64,000 bases of DNA from Sipunculus nudus (lineage: Eukaryota > Annelida > Sipuncula > Golfingiida > Sipunculidae). Both the position numbers and the translations under genes were made by a program. Position 1 is the first letter of the stretch, and each line of letters begins with the position of its first letter. Location: NCBI GenBank assembly GCA_026874595.1, contig CM049312.1, positions 57,105,429 through 57,169,428 on the forward strand, written 5' to 3'. Below are positions 24,841 to 37,620 of the stretch, piece by piece. The notes below the pieces were generated by a model that saw only the letters and a list, made by a program, of their open reading frames with translations, did not search any database and was not told where the DNA came from.

Positions 24841-25149
24841 TTCCACATAAAAAATCGCTTGAGTATTATCGAGACTATTATATCAGTTGGCTGTAATGGC
24901 AGGGCGTTTTTCATTCTAAATGGTCGCATTGTCAATGAAACAGGAATAGGGATTCCTATCTTTTGTAAGATCAGGTAGTATTAATAGAATATATCAATAT
25001 ATGTTGTCATGTTATAGGGCTTTCCACTGGGTCATGTATGTGAGGGGCCGCTTAAACTCAGATCAAAGCAAACTTTAAATATGTGCATCCTCGAGGTCAA
25101 ACATCACCTGGCATAACACGTGTGGAGAATGTTGTTTGTCAGGACAGCT

Positions 25150-25159
25150 CACACACACA

Positions 25160-25216
<57 letters not shown>

Positions 25217-26040
25217 AATCCAAGAATGAGTTGTTAATTATGTTAAGTAAATGGCCATGACTTTTGTTTCACAAAGTTAAAAGACCAAATGAATGTGTAT
25301 AATTTTCTTGATATTTAATTTCAATATTTTATGACATGTTAGTTTACATGATTTATTTTTCGAAATATCTTTTGGAATTTTTTTTATAATTATGACAATG
25401 CTAACAATGACCAGACAGACTTAGCTGTATATACAGCTGTTTACAATCAAGAATTTCAGCATCTTCTGTGTAAATGATTGGCTCTCACCTGCAGACTTGA
25501 TAACGTCACATCAACTTTTATCTCTTTTACCAGCCCTCTTAGCCGTCCTATATACAGAGTGTAATTGCATGGAAGTAAACAAGGTAAGCTTTATACTTCG
25601 TCCTGTATTCATGGAGAGTCTATCCAAAGTGCAGCTTAACCACTGGATTGGTTGGACACATTTCAAAGTAGTTTGCGCTATCTACACTAGATGGCGAGTC
25701 AAGAGACAGCAAAAATCAGCCCAGGAAAGCAAATAAACAGTACGTATATAAAAAAAGTCATACTATAAATAGGACTGTTGTTCCTGAAAACGCTTAAAAA
25801 TTATCTCACTTTATATTTATCTCAAATTTTATCTGCTAAAATATATGTGAATATTCGTCAAATTACATTTGGATGAACACATAAATATCTATTCACATTT
25901 AAACCAGTATATTTCACAGAACATTAGTGCACTACCGACCATAATTTTAGCTATACTGTGTGATAAAGTGCCTTCTTTCGTATATAGTAATTTAGCGGGA
26001 GGAACTGCGCCAGCCGCGCCCTCCAGGTGCCCATGCTCTG
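25150..26040 (+). repeat. tandem unit 2 of block B left arm
   Basis: Direct counterpart of 23,755-24,620. The right arm carries its reverse complement at about 33,890-34,700. An (AT)n tract occupies 25,160-25,210. Confidence 0.7.
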
Positions 26041-26576
26041 AGACAGGGCATGGGTATCTGACTGGGGGTTATACAGGGCGCTGCCTTGGGGTGTCCACAT
26101 CTCAGGTTATCATGCCTTCTCCCCGACTTTGGGAGTTGACACGATGACGTCAGGTGTGGAAAGCCGTGGAGTGAAGCTCTCTGTTCTACAAATTCGACAG
26201 GCAAACCGCATGATATATCATCGTATGTATGGTCCTCTTGGAATTGTGGATAGGGGAGTGTCGCGCCACAAACAATCAAACAATCACAGAATCAAACCCT
26301 CTCTACCCTGAAGTGACCCCTCAGCGGTTGGCCGTTCCCCCCGCCTTTGGTCAAAAATAAGTTTACCACACGCGTCCTACTTTCATGTTATTTTTTTACA
26401 CAAAAGATATACTATTCTGGAAAAGTTCCATTGTTTTTAAAATGTTTTCACATATGATATTACCTATATAATTTATGCTCTGGTCAGATTTATCAGATAC
26501 ACAGATAAATATAGCTCAAAAACATACGTGGTCACAACAAATTGCTTACCCACATTTTTAATCAGCGCTGAGATTA

Positions 26577-26710
26577 ACTTTTTCATGGGGCTCTGAGAGT
26601 ATGGGGAAAAACTCTCGTTCGAAGCCCCGGCAATACTATGAGAGATGGTTGTAGCTGCGCGTCCACTGTCGGTGGTTTCCCCACCCCTATAGACTACCAG
26701 ACGCCACTAT
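26577..26710 (+). mobile_element. tRNA-derived SINE, family 1, left arm of block B
   Basis: Contains a B-box-like GTTCGAAGCCCC, then TTGTAGCTG and CGGTGGTTTCCCCACCCC with CTATAGACTACC. It mirrors the copy in the right arm, so the SINE was present before the arms were inverted relative to each other. Confidence 0.6.
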
Positions 26711-27589
26711 CTGAGTGATGGATACTGCTTCGGTTAGTTACAACAACTGTTTGTAAAATCCATGAATATTTTAATAATAAAACCTGGCAGCCATATAAGC
26801 TGCTCTGTAGTTGTGATCAGGGTATTTAAACATGGCAGATTCTTTGTGTCAGATGTCGGATGTTTGATGCACAGATATGTATTAAGCTGTATGAGCTCTT
26901 CCAAAGTTTTTTGTTGTGATTAATCACATAATAAGATTACACACCCATGCCAAAAGTATTATAAAACCATCCCTCTATGTGTCACATAAAGCATGAACAA
27001 GGAAAGCAACGAGAATACCCGACATGGGATATGTCAGTATATATTATTATCTCATGAAGTAATACATTGTTTGGGAGTTGTCGCGTAAGCGGCAATCGGA
27101 CCTCTAGTCCCACGTACGTATATATTGTGTTTTTTTCATATAAGTAACCGAAACTCAATGTCAAACATGTGAAGAGGAGATAGTAGGATCGTGTTCCGGA
27201 GTGGGTTTATTAGCAAACACTTGGAATCAACAAAAATGGGCAGATACCTCGAGATATTCACATTATCGCAATGTTTTGAATGCTTTTGTGAAATGAGACT
27301 TGAACATTTTGGACAGACTGCTATTTTGGTAAACTTAGTGAGGAATGTACAATGTCCAATGAGTCGATCTCATGTAAGTGCAGGCCAGTTAATAATATGT
27401 CAGATTAAATATAAAATAACTCATATCCGATATACAAACCAATATTGCCATGAAATACAAGTGAGCCTGGTAGGAAACCAACTCCAAGACGAAGCTTTGG
27501 ACAGAATCCAAGTTAAGATAAAAATGACAAATTTTTCCTTTGAGGATATATCTAAAAGTGATACAACCAGGGGCGAAACTTGTATAGAC

Positions 27590-30500
27590 AAGGGTAATTC
27601 ATGTCCTTAACAAGGGAGAGAAATCCCCTGTAGCACCGTTTCGACCCTCTGATATCAGGGAGTCTACGACCAGCTTACCAGCGTTAGAGTGTCTTTACAT
27701 CTTGCATTGCGGACGGCACTGTAACGCACGATAAGATTCCAAATATTATCGTCATTTTGACAATGCCCAATGATCAACAACTGCCATAACACTTGATATG
27801 CGATAACACATATGTATGTTGAGTTGAAAAGGACATTTACTTAAACATTGTATGTATCGTTGTAAAAATACGGAAAAACGAATGGACGTTTTTCAGTATT
27901 TTCCAACGATACAAACAATGTGCAAGAAAATGTCCTTTTCAACTCAACATATTCGTAAATCCCTCTGCATATTTGTTGTGTTTATGGCCGCATGGATACA
28001 AGCATGGCTCGCACGGGTTCCTGGACGGTGGTCAACTTGTTCGTTATCTACAGGAAATGATTCGTTGCCATTCAGACGGATGTTCAGTTTGGTTTGTGAA
28101 TTCTCATGTATTCTTTTGTGTTAATCCATCACTCGTAGTAAAACGTTAGGAGTATCTGCTGTTTACTAGATTATCAAAGCAACAGGATTGACGACGTTTG
28201 CAGTACACTCCCCCGTATGGCTTGTATCACGACTCGCGTTATCCTTATTTACGGCTAGCCTCTTCCTGGAGTTCTTCCTGGTCCTTGTTAAGGGTATTAT
28301 CCCCTGCGTGTAAACAGTAACCCTCCCCTAAAATCCCTATCCGAACCTTAAGTGAAATGCCTATCAGAAAATAAGGCAAAAGTTACTCCAGTAGCCAAAT
28401 GAGTTTATAAAATCGATAGATTAAAATATACGTATTTGGGCCTATTCATTTTGTAGATATTTACTATTTTTTTATGAATTAACCTCTACTTTTAGTTTTT
28501 AATACTAATTCTCATGGAAATGTAAAATCACGAAAAATGTCACTGGAGAAACATTCAGTATCCAAAACATTGGATATATATTTACACAAACAGACCTAAT
28601 ATATAGATTGTCTGATAAAAGAGTTATTAATCTGTTAAAAATATATTATAGGGAGGCAGATTTACCAAATTTTATTTGAGTGATTAACGACCATTTACAT
28701 GAAATCTATAAATAAATAAATGCAATGTGAGCGGGTGTCGCATGTTTAAAAATTGGAGCTGGATGTATGAAAATGACGGCGATAGCTTTTAAGATGAAAA
28801 TAAGTCAAAATAATTATTCTGCAGTCCATCTCGGAAGACACTGATAAATACACTGAATTTTATTTCATTATTTGTTTGGATATCTTACGTGTTTTCGGGA
28901 TGGTTTACGTTCTGTACCGAAAATATGGACCAAGCTGCATAGGATCTCGTCTTCCTATTAATACACCCGCAGACATACATACATATATAATTGTATACAT
29001 ACATACATACTTTTACAAACATACATACTTACATACACATTCATTTGATGCACAAGTTCTTCCTTACTTGTGTATTTGTTTCGAGACAGCGCCAACTGAC
29101 ACAGACGGAGCAGATACAATTAAAATATTATCCTACCTCACTGTTTGTCTGTTTGTAAAGTTGAATGTTGCTCATTAATCGTAATGTCATGAATGATAGC
29201 CACAGGACAGCTAGATAAAATACGCACGACATATACAGAAGGGTGTTAAAACGGGAAGCGACACCTCTCCCCTTCACAAATTGAAATTGTGCCAAAGAAA
29301 GCAGCTATTTCAGCCCCCACACACTGAACAGTGTGGCACCTGACGCAGCAACTGTTCACCCTCCCAGATAGTGTTGTTAATTGGAACAACGAGATACATG
29401 ACATTGCCGCCTCTAACAAATATTCTATAATTCCATTGGTGTTTTAAAAATGAATCTTCCGTCATTTTGTTATTGATCACTCTGAGCAGATTCGAGTTTA
29501 TATATATAAAGCAAGACATAATGCACAAATGAAAATTCATTTTCTCGGCTCGCCAAAACATATTGAATAATTTAGTACTAGTTGCAACCAACAGATGGCA
29601 CGAGCTTATGTCACTACACGGGCATGTTTAAATATGTGAGTCATATGCCACGCCAATATTTGTTTTCTTCAGATTAATACGTTCAGCGGACATAGCCAGT
29701 ACCAAGTAGAACTCGGCAAGCTCTATTAGATCTACTTAACATTCATGTACATTTTGCATGGTGCGACTGCTGGATTATGTTATTAATTATATATTCTATA
29801 AAATGTCTTGCTACAACAAAGAATACCAGACAAAACGTTACCCCCAAGAATCTTGCAAAATGGAGGATTGATTTTTTTTATGCACACCAAAAATTATTTA
29901 TGAAATTAGTTTTAAATATTTTGTTATATTTGGTGAATATAAGTTGTTTGGGAGGAAGAGCGCTTGATTGTCGCGCTCCCCAGGTCCCTTGACCCCATAG
30001 AAACGGTGTCTTGGTGTCTGAGAGGGTCAACAGTTGTTGCTTCAGGCGTCCATACTGTTCAAGGTGTGGGGGGCTGAGGCAGCTGCTCTCCCCTTCACAA
30101 TTTAACAAAGTTGTGAAGGGGAGAGGTATCGCCTCCTGTTTTAACACCCTTGTGTATAGGCTTTTGTGGTGCATGTTTTATCTAGCTGTTCTTGACTGTC
30201 CTTCATGCATTACAATTGAAGAGCAATTTTCAAAATAACAAAAGAAAAGAAAGGCAGGAAACATTTAAATGATATCTGCTTTGTCTCTTTAAGGTGGCGC
30301 TGTCTGTCTCGGAAGGAAAACACCAGTGTATAAGAAACGGTGTATCACTTCAATAGGTGTGTATATATGTATGTATGTATGTGTGTGTGTGTATGTAAAA
30401 AGAGCCGCCTACTCGGAAAGACGAAAGCCCGCGCAGATTGGTCAATATTGGAGGTATAGATAATACTTCGAAATACGTGCAATTTCAAAGCAATTAATGG

Positions 30501-30920
30501 ATATAAAATTTCTTGAGATGTCCCTCTTTTGTACTACATGTAATTAATAAAAATATTATTATTCCGAGTAAGTTTCATCATAGAAAACCATTATAGCCAT
30601 TATATTGTGAACACGATGTTTGAACCTAAGACAAAATATAACAAAGTCGCCGTTTATTCCTTTTGGCAAACTAAATTCTCCGACTTTTTCTCTAAAGCAA
30701 TATTTTCAAAATTCCTGACATTTCCCTAACTGCAAATTGAAAATATTCTTCCATGTCTCCCCCGTGTCCAAGGATAGCTGGGAATCCTATTAAAGGATAC
30801 AGCACATGTATATCAAGATATTTTGTCTCTACTCCTAATTATCGAAAACGCCCACTCGCTCAATATTTTGAGGTTTGGAGAAGGAAGCATTATTAATACT
30901 TTTGCGTGCCCTGTCCATGA
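27590..30920 (-). repeat. segment of block B matching 2,370-6,170 in inverse
   Basis: Landmarks run backwards relative to block A: TTAACAAGGGAGAGAA (27,606 and 6,140), TTTACATCTTGCATTG (27,693 and 5,512), GCATGGCTCGCA (28,001 and 5,294) and CTCCCCCGTGTCC (30,757 and 2,523). The 497 bp MITE and the 36 bp doubling of block A are absent here. Confidence 0.7.
28900..30460. mobile_element. inverted-repeat (foldback-like) element, copy B
   Basis: The left arm (28,900-29,400) and right arm (30,010-30,460) mirror each other through the CATA/GTAT tracts, GCGCCAAC/GTGGCGC, GGGTGTTAAAACG, CTCCCCTTCACAAATTG and CAACTGTT segments. It is the counterpart of 2,829-4,400. In the right arm, GGGGAGAGGTATCGCCTCC sits next to a local hairpin of CTCCCCTTCACAA and TTGTGAAGGGGAG at 30,089-30,123. 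Confidence 0.6.
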
Positions 30921-30954
30921 TGTCCATGATGCCACCAACAGAGGGCGTATGTAC

Positions 30955-31060
30955 AATATTGACCAATCTGCACGGGCTTCGTCTTTCTGAGTAGACGGCT
31001 CTTTTTACATACACACATACATACATATACATACATATATACACACCTATTGAAGTGATA
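30955..31060. repeat. third copy of the element arm end at the inversion junction
   Basis: CAATCTGCACGGGCTTCGTC, then TTTCTGAGTAGACGGCTC and CATA repeats, is a reverse complement of 30,355-30,450. It lies exactly where block B switches from the inverted match with A to the direct match with A. Such inverted copies are natural substrates for an inversion. Confidence 0.6.
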
Positions 31061-31856
31061 CAAAGAATGTGCACACCAATGTTAATGTGACATGTTACCG
31101 ACATGTTCAAACACAATGTGTTTATGCGATCTATTGGCGGCACCGAGTACTAAATAAAAGCAATTCCGCCTGTTCTCGCAGGTTTTCTTGGTATCCGACT
31201 TTTTTAACGTGCCGGTAGGTACAATATCTAAATATATCATTTCAGTAAACATTTGGATGTTTAACATTGAATGATTTATTTATAGATACTGGTATAATTG
31301 CATGATGGGCTTTTTCCTTTGTAAGGAAACCAGGGGTAATGATAATCATTGTTGTAATAATTGTAATCGATTACATTTTTTGTATTCGATCATATCTATT
31401 TCGAGAGAAATGTAATTGTAATCGTAATCTAGTAATGCATAAAAACAATGATCATAATCATATCTTTCATCATGATAGAAAAATTAAAAAAAAAAATCAT
31501 GATCATTTAAAAAAAATACTTTAAAAAATATGATTCACTTTAAATTAAATCTTATTCTGAATAAGACAGACAATTCTACTCATTGTTATATTTAATGTAA
31601 TAGAAATTAACAAAAGTAATAAAAAGTAACGAATCTTAAGTAAAATTAGCAACAGATTTCGTTATATTTACCGCCAGGTGCTAAACCTGTAAGTCAGTTA
31701 CTTCACAACTGCCTCTGTGGTCCACCGATAGTCAGTACCGTGCCTGTTGTAAAAACTGTTTTTTGTTGTTTGTTATTGCAACCGACTCCATTTTCAATGT
31801 AGGTTAACTAAATATATGTATATCTTCAGAATTCCGTTCAAATTTTGGACTACGTG

Positions 31857-32470
31857 GTAGGGCAATAGCACACGTTTCCTCTCATGCTGTATCCTGGTAT
31901 TAACCAGGCCCGGTGACTTATGCACCTGCCTGCCCTCGGTGTGTAATAGTCTCAGTTGCTGTGTCATACCCGAGAAGTACCCCCCCCCCCCCCCAGAGGT
32001 GCTATCGTTTGTCAGGGAAATACGGGTGTGGGGCACAGCCTTTCAAATTATGCCTGCACGGATTCGAACACACGACCTCCCGGCTTTGAGATATATGCGC
32101 TGCCCCATGATCACAGACGCTGGTTTTGGTATAAACCGTTATACGTATATATCTTGAGCTTCTGTTATTGGATAGAGGCCAGCGCTAGTAAAAACATGTC
32201 CAGTGTTGCTTATTACATCATACACCTGAAAGCCTGAAACAAAAAAAGAAAGAAAGATGACACCGGGGCGCTCTAGTTAAAGAATATGTGAAAGAGTCTA
32301 TTCCGATATCGGACGTGTATTATCTATTAATAATCCCTTGAACCTTTTCATTAAGCAGGCTAGAACTTGCCAGTCATGTCGCAACAGGCTGTTCGTTTTG
32401 TTTATATCCACGTGTTTATAACAAGTGCATGGGGCCCGACAAAATAATCCAAACACACTCAGCTGGCGGT
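31857..32470 (-). mobile_element. ~610 bp insertion with tRNA-like B box
   Basis: Block A reads straight through (near 7,956-7,970) while block B carries this extra piece. On the minus strand it has GTGTTCGAATCCGTGC (about 32,070-32,055), preceded by GGGCAGCGCATATATCTC. A poly-G run (opposite 31,980-31,994) and GGTATGACACAGC follow. This fits a SINE or a chain of SINE pieces. I did not find target-site duplications. Confidence 0.5.
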
Positions 32471-33257
32471 TTAGGTCAGACAAACCAGGGATATGCAAAG
32501 GACGTTTTGAAATTATTGACCTTTCTACTTCCGAACAGATGCAACCAACCATCTTTGGTTTAATTTGTTTGTTTGTCAACATTAGCGCATTTATGCTGTA
32601 TGTGTTCACGAACAGCTTGTAGATACATAAGCTCATACATTAGTCACAGAAATGTTATAAGAACTTTTCTGGACAGGAATAACCTTCATTTAAACAATAT
32701 GTAGTATAAGACAGAAATCACATAACTTTTACAGAAAAATGGGCGCACAGCTGACTTTAAGTTAAGTACTCGTTATTATTAGAGGTTAAGCTGAAAGTAT
32801 GTCATTTTCCAGATCACTGGCAACTCGAGTCACTGGAGTTGGTTTCCTGCCAGGGTCAGCTGTGTTTCATGGCAATATTGCATGTTGTGTTCTTTTATAT
32901 TTAATCTGACAGAGTATTTACTGGCATGCACTTATATGAAATCGAATCATCGGATATTGTACCTTACACACCGGGCTAACCAAAATAGCAGTCCGTCCAA
33001 AATTTTCAAGTCACATTTGACAGAAACATTACAAAAGTTGCAATAATATACATATTCGTGCATCATACATTCACCATATGACAAAATGAACCTGCCATGT
33101 TATAAATAAGTTATTTATTTAAATAACCTGACCACATCTACAGAACAGCTAATATGGCTGACAGAGAGTATTATAAATAAACGTGTGTTCACATGGGTTG
33201 TACAAACAGTTGTTGTAACTTACCGAAGCGGGCTCCATCTCTCAGATAGTGACGTTC

Positions 33258-33405
33258 GGTAGTCTATAGGGGTGGGGAAACCACCGACCTTCGACAGGCA
33301 GCTACAACCAACTCTCACAGCCACGCCGGGGCCTCGAACCTGTGTCGCCTGATAGCGGAGAGAGTTGAGCGTTTTACATCTCACTGTCAAGGCCCAATTA
33401 AAAAG
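33258..33405 (-). mobile_element. tRNA-derived SINE, family 1, right arm of block B
   Basis: Close to the copy at 8,735-8,868 and mirrored with 26,577-26,710. B-box-like GGTTCGAGGCCCC on the minus strand. Confidence 0.6.
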
Positions 33406-33739
33406 TGTATCTCAGGGCTGAATAAAAATGTTGGTGCAGAAATATGTTTTACAGCTAAATTTTTGTGTATTTTACAAATCTGGCCATAGCAAAAGTGATA
33501 TATTAAAAACAATGGAAATTTTCCAGTCTAGTGTATCTTCTGCCTAAGAAAATAAAATGTAGCAGGACGCTGTGGTAAACTTAGTTTTTCTTTTCCAATG
33601 GTGGGGGAAACGACCAACCGCTGATGGGTTACTCAGCGTAGAGAGGTTTCACTTCAGGCGTGAACCCCCCCCCCCCCCCCCCAATCCGCAATTCCAAGAG
33701 GACCACACACACAATGACATATACGGTTAGCCTCTGAAC

Positions 33740-33910
33740 GGATTTTCACAACTCTAGCCATCGTGTCAATTCCCCAGGTCGGGGAGAAGGCATGATCACC
33801 TGAGATGTGGCTAGCGCCCTGTATACCCCCCAAGTCAGATACCCATGCCCTGTCACAGAGCACGAGCACCTGGAGGGCGCGGCTGGCGCAGTTCCTCCCG
33901 CTAAATTATG
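33740..33910 (-). mobile_element. SINE-like repeat, family 2, right arm of block B
   Basis: Contains GGCGCGGCTGGCGCAGTTCC and the ACCCATGCCCTGTCACAG stretch. It is the reverse complement of 25,990-26,150. Confidence 0.5.
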
Positions 33911-35135
33911 ATATACGGAGGAAGGCATTTTATCATACAATAGAGCTAAAACTTTGGTCGGTAGTGCATTAATTTTTTTAGAGATATTCTGGTTTAAAAG
34001 TGAGAAGACATTCCTATCTTCATCCGTATGTAATATGACGAATATTCACATGTATTTCAGCAAATTAAAGTTTGAGAAAAAATATAAAGTGAGATAATTT
34101 TTAAGCGTTTAATGGAACAAAAGGACAATTAGTAGAATGACTTTTTTTATATACGTGCTGTTTATTTGCTTTCCTGGGCTGTTGTTTGCTGTCTCATGAC
34201 TAGCCATCTAGTGTAGATAGCACAAACTACTTTGATATGTGTCCAACCAATGAAGAGGTTAAGCTGTACTTTGGATGGACTCTCCATGAATGCAGGACGA
34301 AGTATAGATCTTACCTTGTTTACTTCCATGCAGTTACACTCTGTATATAGGAGGGCTAGCAGGGCGGGTAAAAGTGATAAAAATTGATGTGACGTTATCA
34401 AGTCTGCAGGTGAGAGCCAATCATGTACACAGTAGATGCTGAAATTCTTGATTGAAAACAGCTGGATAGCTAAGTCTGTCTGATCATTGTTAGCATTGTC
34501 ATAATTATAAAAAAAATTTCAAGAGATTTTTTCCAAAATAAATCACGTAAACTAACATGTCATAAAAAAATTTAATATCAAGTTAATATCAAAATTATAC
34601 ATATTGGGTCTTTTAACTTTGTGAAACAAAAGTCATGGCCATTCACTGAACATAATCAACAACTCATTCTTGGATTTGTTTTATATATATATGAATATAG
34701 GATAGTGTGTGTATGAGCTGTCCTGGAACAACATTCTCCATAGGTGTTATGCCGGATGATGTTTGACCTCGAGGATGCACATTTTTAAAGTTTTCTTTGA
34801 TGTGAGTATATGCAGACCCTCACTTATATGACCCTGTGGAGAGCCCTATAACAATGATAACATATATTGATAAATACACTAATTACAACCTGATCTTACA
34901 AAGACAAGAAACCCTATTCCTGTTTCATTGATGTTGCGGTCATTTAGAATATTTGCATAAGACGCCCTTTTATTACAGCCAACTGATATAATAGTCTCGA
35001 TAATTCTCGAGGGATTTTTCATCGGGAACATGATTTTTAAGTGTTGGGGGGGGGGGGGGGTTAGCCGCTTCCATGCCATTATACTCTGTATAAAGGAGGG
35101 CTAGGAGGGCATGTTAAAGGTCCTGTGACGTATAT

Positions 35136-36004
35136 GGAACAGCTGTGTAATTGATGTTTAGACACTTGCGTAGGTACTGTCATGTTTGACAGGGAACTTC
35201 TCTGTAGTCTGTGAAGACTGAGTGATGACTTCTAGTACAAATAGCGTTTTCGGTTTGGCTTGTTCAGTCTAAGTAGTTGTTGTTGGTCCAGGGTGGCTAG
35301 TTGTTGTATCCAATGTTCTAGTAACTTGGCACGGTGTACTGCTTTCTGCTTGCTTTGTTTCTTAAATTGCTGATATGCTGTGCAGCCTCTGTATGATGTA
35401 CTGTATTGTAGGCCACAGTCAGTCCCCGCAGGTCTTAGTAGTTGCTGTACAGCTTTTAGTCTTGTACCTTAAGTCTCCACATTTTTAGCACCTAGGGAGG
35501 TTTTGTCTCTTGCAGGATGCATGCCCCTATCCCAAACATCGGCCGCAGAAAGAATGCTGGAGTATTCTTCGGTCTTGTATCTCTTATACCCGACTTAAAT
35601 GCCATTTTGTAACGCCTTTTTGTACTGAAGCTTTGTTCTTGAGTATAATCTTAACTTTATGAATGATATTATTCTTTAGCCGTGCTCTGTAGTCGTATCA
35701 CTGCATAAACTAGGATGGCCTCCTGTAACAGGTTACATAGCTCTGTGGTGTCTATCTCAGGATTAACGCTGTCTAACACGAACGGTGTTTATATACCTAA
35801 AGTCATATTCCAAACATATTTTGATGTCCTCATATCTTAGTATCTTGTTGCTTGAAATATTGTCGCGTGTATAAAAAAAGATTCACTGACCTCCACTCTG
35901 CAGTCAGAAAATTGAACTTCGGCATTCATTCTGAACACACGTGTCGGTCAAATCAAGTTAGTTTTGATACAGAAATAAATTGGCTGCAAAATTTCTATAT
36001 ATTG

Positions 36005-36066
<62 letters not shown>

Positions 36067-36224
36067 GTCAAACTGCGAGCAGACTGCCTGATCATAAGAG
36101 GCATGTCTTTAGCTTTACGATTAGGTATCAAATGGTTTATACATTATGGGTCTTGTGCCTCGGTAGGATTGAGGTGACGCCATTAATGTAATTACAATGG
36201 CAACGTCATCCAAAAAACCATATA
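35136..36224. other. non-coding stretch
   Basis: No convincing gene. On the minus strand about 35,230-35,530 has a few coding-like phrases with cysteines, but stops interrupt every frame. An (AT)n tract lies at 36,009-36,063. Confidence 0.45.
36009..36063. repeat. (AT)n microsatellite
   Basis: About 55 bases of pure alternating AT. Confidence 0.95.
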
Positions 36225-37581
36225 CAGTCGGTCCTGCTTAATTGTATATCGTATAATTGTATATCCCATTTAATTGTATAAAATAATGAAAACCAAAACC
36301 TTTTCCTATGTCTTCTAAATAAAATTCTCCGTTTATTTGAATATCTGATAAATGTATATATCGGGTAATTGTATAGTAAATCCGTCCATTTTGTACGGCA
36401 ATCCCGGATATTCATGTGTGACAACGGTCACACGGACTACTGACCGCCCGATGCGCTAAATAGCCTTTGATATTGCTCGCCCGACAGGTTAAAAGGGTTA
36501 CTTCATGGACCACTGACCACTCTTTTATCTAATTAGTCTTTGAAATGACACAAGCCACCGGCTAAAATGGTTTCCCTCCTTGATTACATACTTAATTAAA
36601 TGTGTATTTGATGCGTTAACTCTGCACGTGCTCCCCGGACAAACTGTCACAGGGTAGGTTGCATTATAAACACGGGATTCGCTATAAACACGGTCTTTTA
36701 TTCGAGAGCATTACCTGTGCGGTCAATCGGTGAATATTTTTTATCATTCATAAAAAAAAAAAAAATCTGTAAAGAAAACAGTATCGATTCGGTTTTTTTT
36801 TATAGTTAATTTGAAGTATGAATCTGTATTTTGCTGGCCTTATGTGAACTCCCAATTTGTTGACCTTTGACAAATTCACGAGATCGGCATGCAACTAGCT
36901 GTGCACACTGCGTAGGATCGTACTCACAATGGTCTTGAGTAGAAACGTTCTCTGGCGGAAGAATGACGTTTTCCGGAAACGTCGTTACAGGTTAACGTGC
37001 AGAAAGTATTTTAAAGTTAAAAAAAGAAGATAATACGTGTTATAAAAATCATCATCTTTTAGGAATCTTGCTAAATTTTGTTAAGCTGTCAGCCAATTTC
37101 CAGCATCCTTTTTTGTAAATTACATACATGAACAGGGGAATGCACAGTAATTCTCTATTTCTTAGTTGAAACAAATAAAATGTTTATGATAATCAAAATA
37201 CTTAAGGAATCGCATTAAACCTTTGACAACATTTGATACAGTCACGTGATCGGTAAGCTGTGGAAGCGAGATCGTTTTTTTTTATCAATAATAAAGGCAA
37301 ACAGGTGACTATACAGTATTTTTTCCCTTGAAGGTGTAGAAATTATAAATAAATAAAATAAATAAACTAATGCTGAAACATCATAAAATGAAATTTCAAA
37401 AACAGATAATTCAGTACAATCTGTATTATACGATAAACACACGCAAGTCATCCGATACCAATTCATAGATTTAGTGTGACGGCTACAAACTTGAAGATTG
37501 ACATCCCGTTTATTTGAATAGCCCGCTTAAATGAATATACTCGGGTGATAAATACAATATTCAATTAAACGGGACCGACTG
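36225..37581. mobile_element. pogo/Tigger-like DNA transposon, non-autonomous (1,357 bp)
   Basis: The ends are TIRs: CAGTCGGTCCTGCTTAATTG at the left and the reverse complement of CAGTCGGTCCCGTTTAATTG at the right. A TA dinucleotide flanks each end (36,223-36,224 and 37,582-37,583). Below the left end, TTAATTGTATA-type motifs repeat at 36,238, 36,253 and 36,270. The right end has similar TTATTTGAATA/AATGAATATA spacing, as expected for repeated transposase binding sites. TA duplication and CAG ends suit the Tc1/mariner-pogo group. No transposase frame survives. Confidence 0.75.
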
Positions 37582-37588
37582 TACATAC

Positions 37589-37620
37589 TTGACAGCATTT
37601 ACTCTCTTTCGATACTAGTT
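37589..37620 (-). pseudogene. SDR exon 7 relic, copy 3
   Basis: On the minus strand, TTTATTAG precedes AACTAGTATCGAAAG and AGAGTAAATGCTGTCAA, followed by a GTATGT donor. It aligns to exon 7 of the SDR gene (47,233-47,269) with a 5-base deletion that breaks the frame, and still reads ELVSK then RVNAV. Flanking intron-like sequence (CAGAATTTTTATATCG) also resembles that next to exon 7. The pogo-like element ends 7 bases away, inside the donor-side intron. Confidence 0.55.

Larger units (their letters stand above)
23755..35135. mobile_element. block B: ~11 kb imperfect palindrome, probable giant composite repeat
   Basis: The left arm (24,070-27,487) and right arm (32,832-35,135) are reverse complements with indels. 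Matching landmarks run in mirrored order: the GACGTCACAGGACC edge (24,079 and 35,133), the TATTATATCAGTTGG stretch (24,875 and 34,985), the AGATGGCGAGTC stretch (25,690 and 34,195), family 2 SINE boxes, family 1 SINEs and the GGTTTCCTRCCAGG edge (27,470 and 32,845). The 5.3 kb between the arms carries sequences shared with block A. No transposase or polymerase is readable. It could be a foldback-type element, a chain of nested insertions or a locally inverted duplication. Confidence 0.65.

Noticed and set aside
27191-27610. Longest open frame of the window (139 codons, plus strand)
   Set aside because: It lies in the left arm of block B and its sequence is the mirror of 32,840-33,010 and 8,330-8,520, where the frame is not kept. 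There are no known motifs, so it is a chance frame in a repeat.
35230-35530. Possible minus-strand zinc-knuckle (gag-like) coding segment
   Set aside because: A few cysteines and coding-like phrases occur, but stops interrupt every frame and the CCHC spacing is not met.
35850-36180. Tyr-Ile repeat 'proteins' (also at 43,400-43,800, 57,315-57,690 and 62,440-62,650)
   Set aside because: Translations of (AT)n microsatellites.
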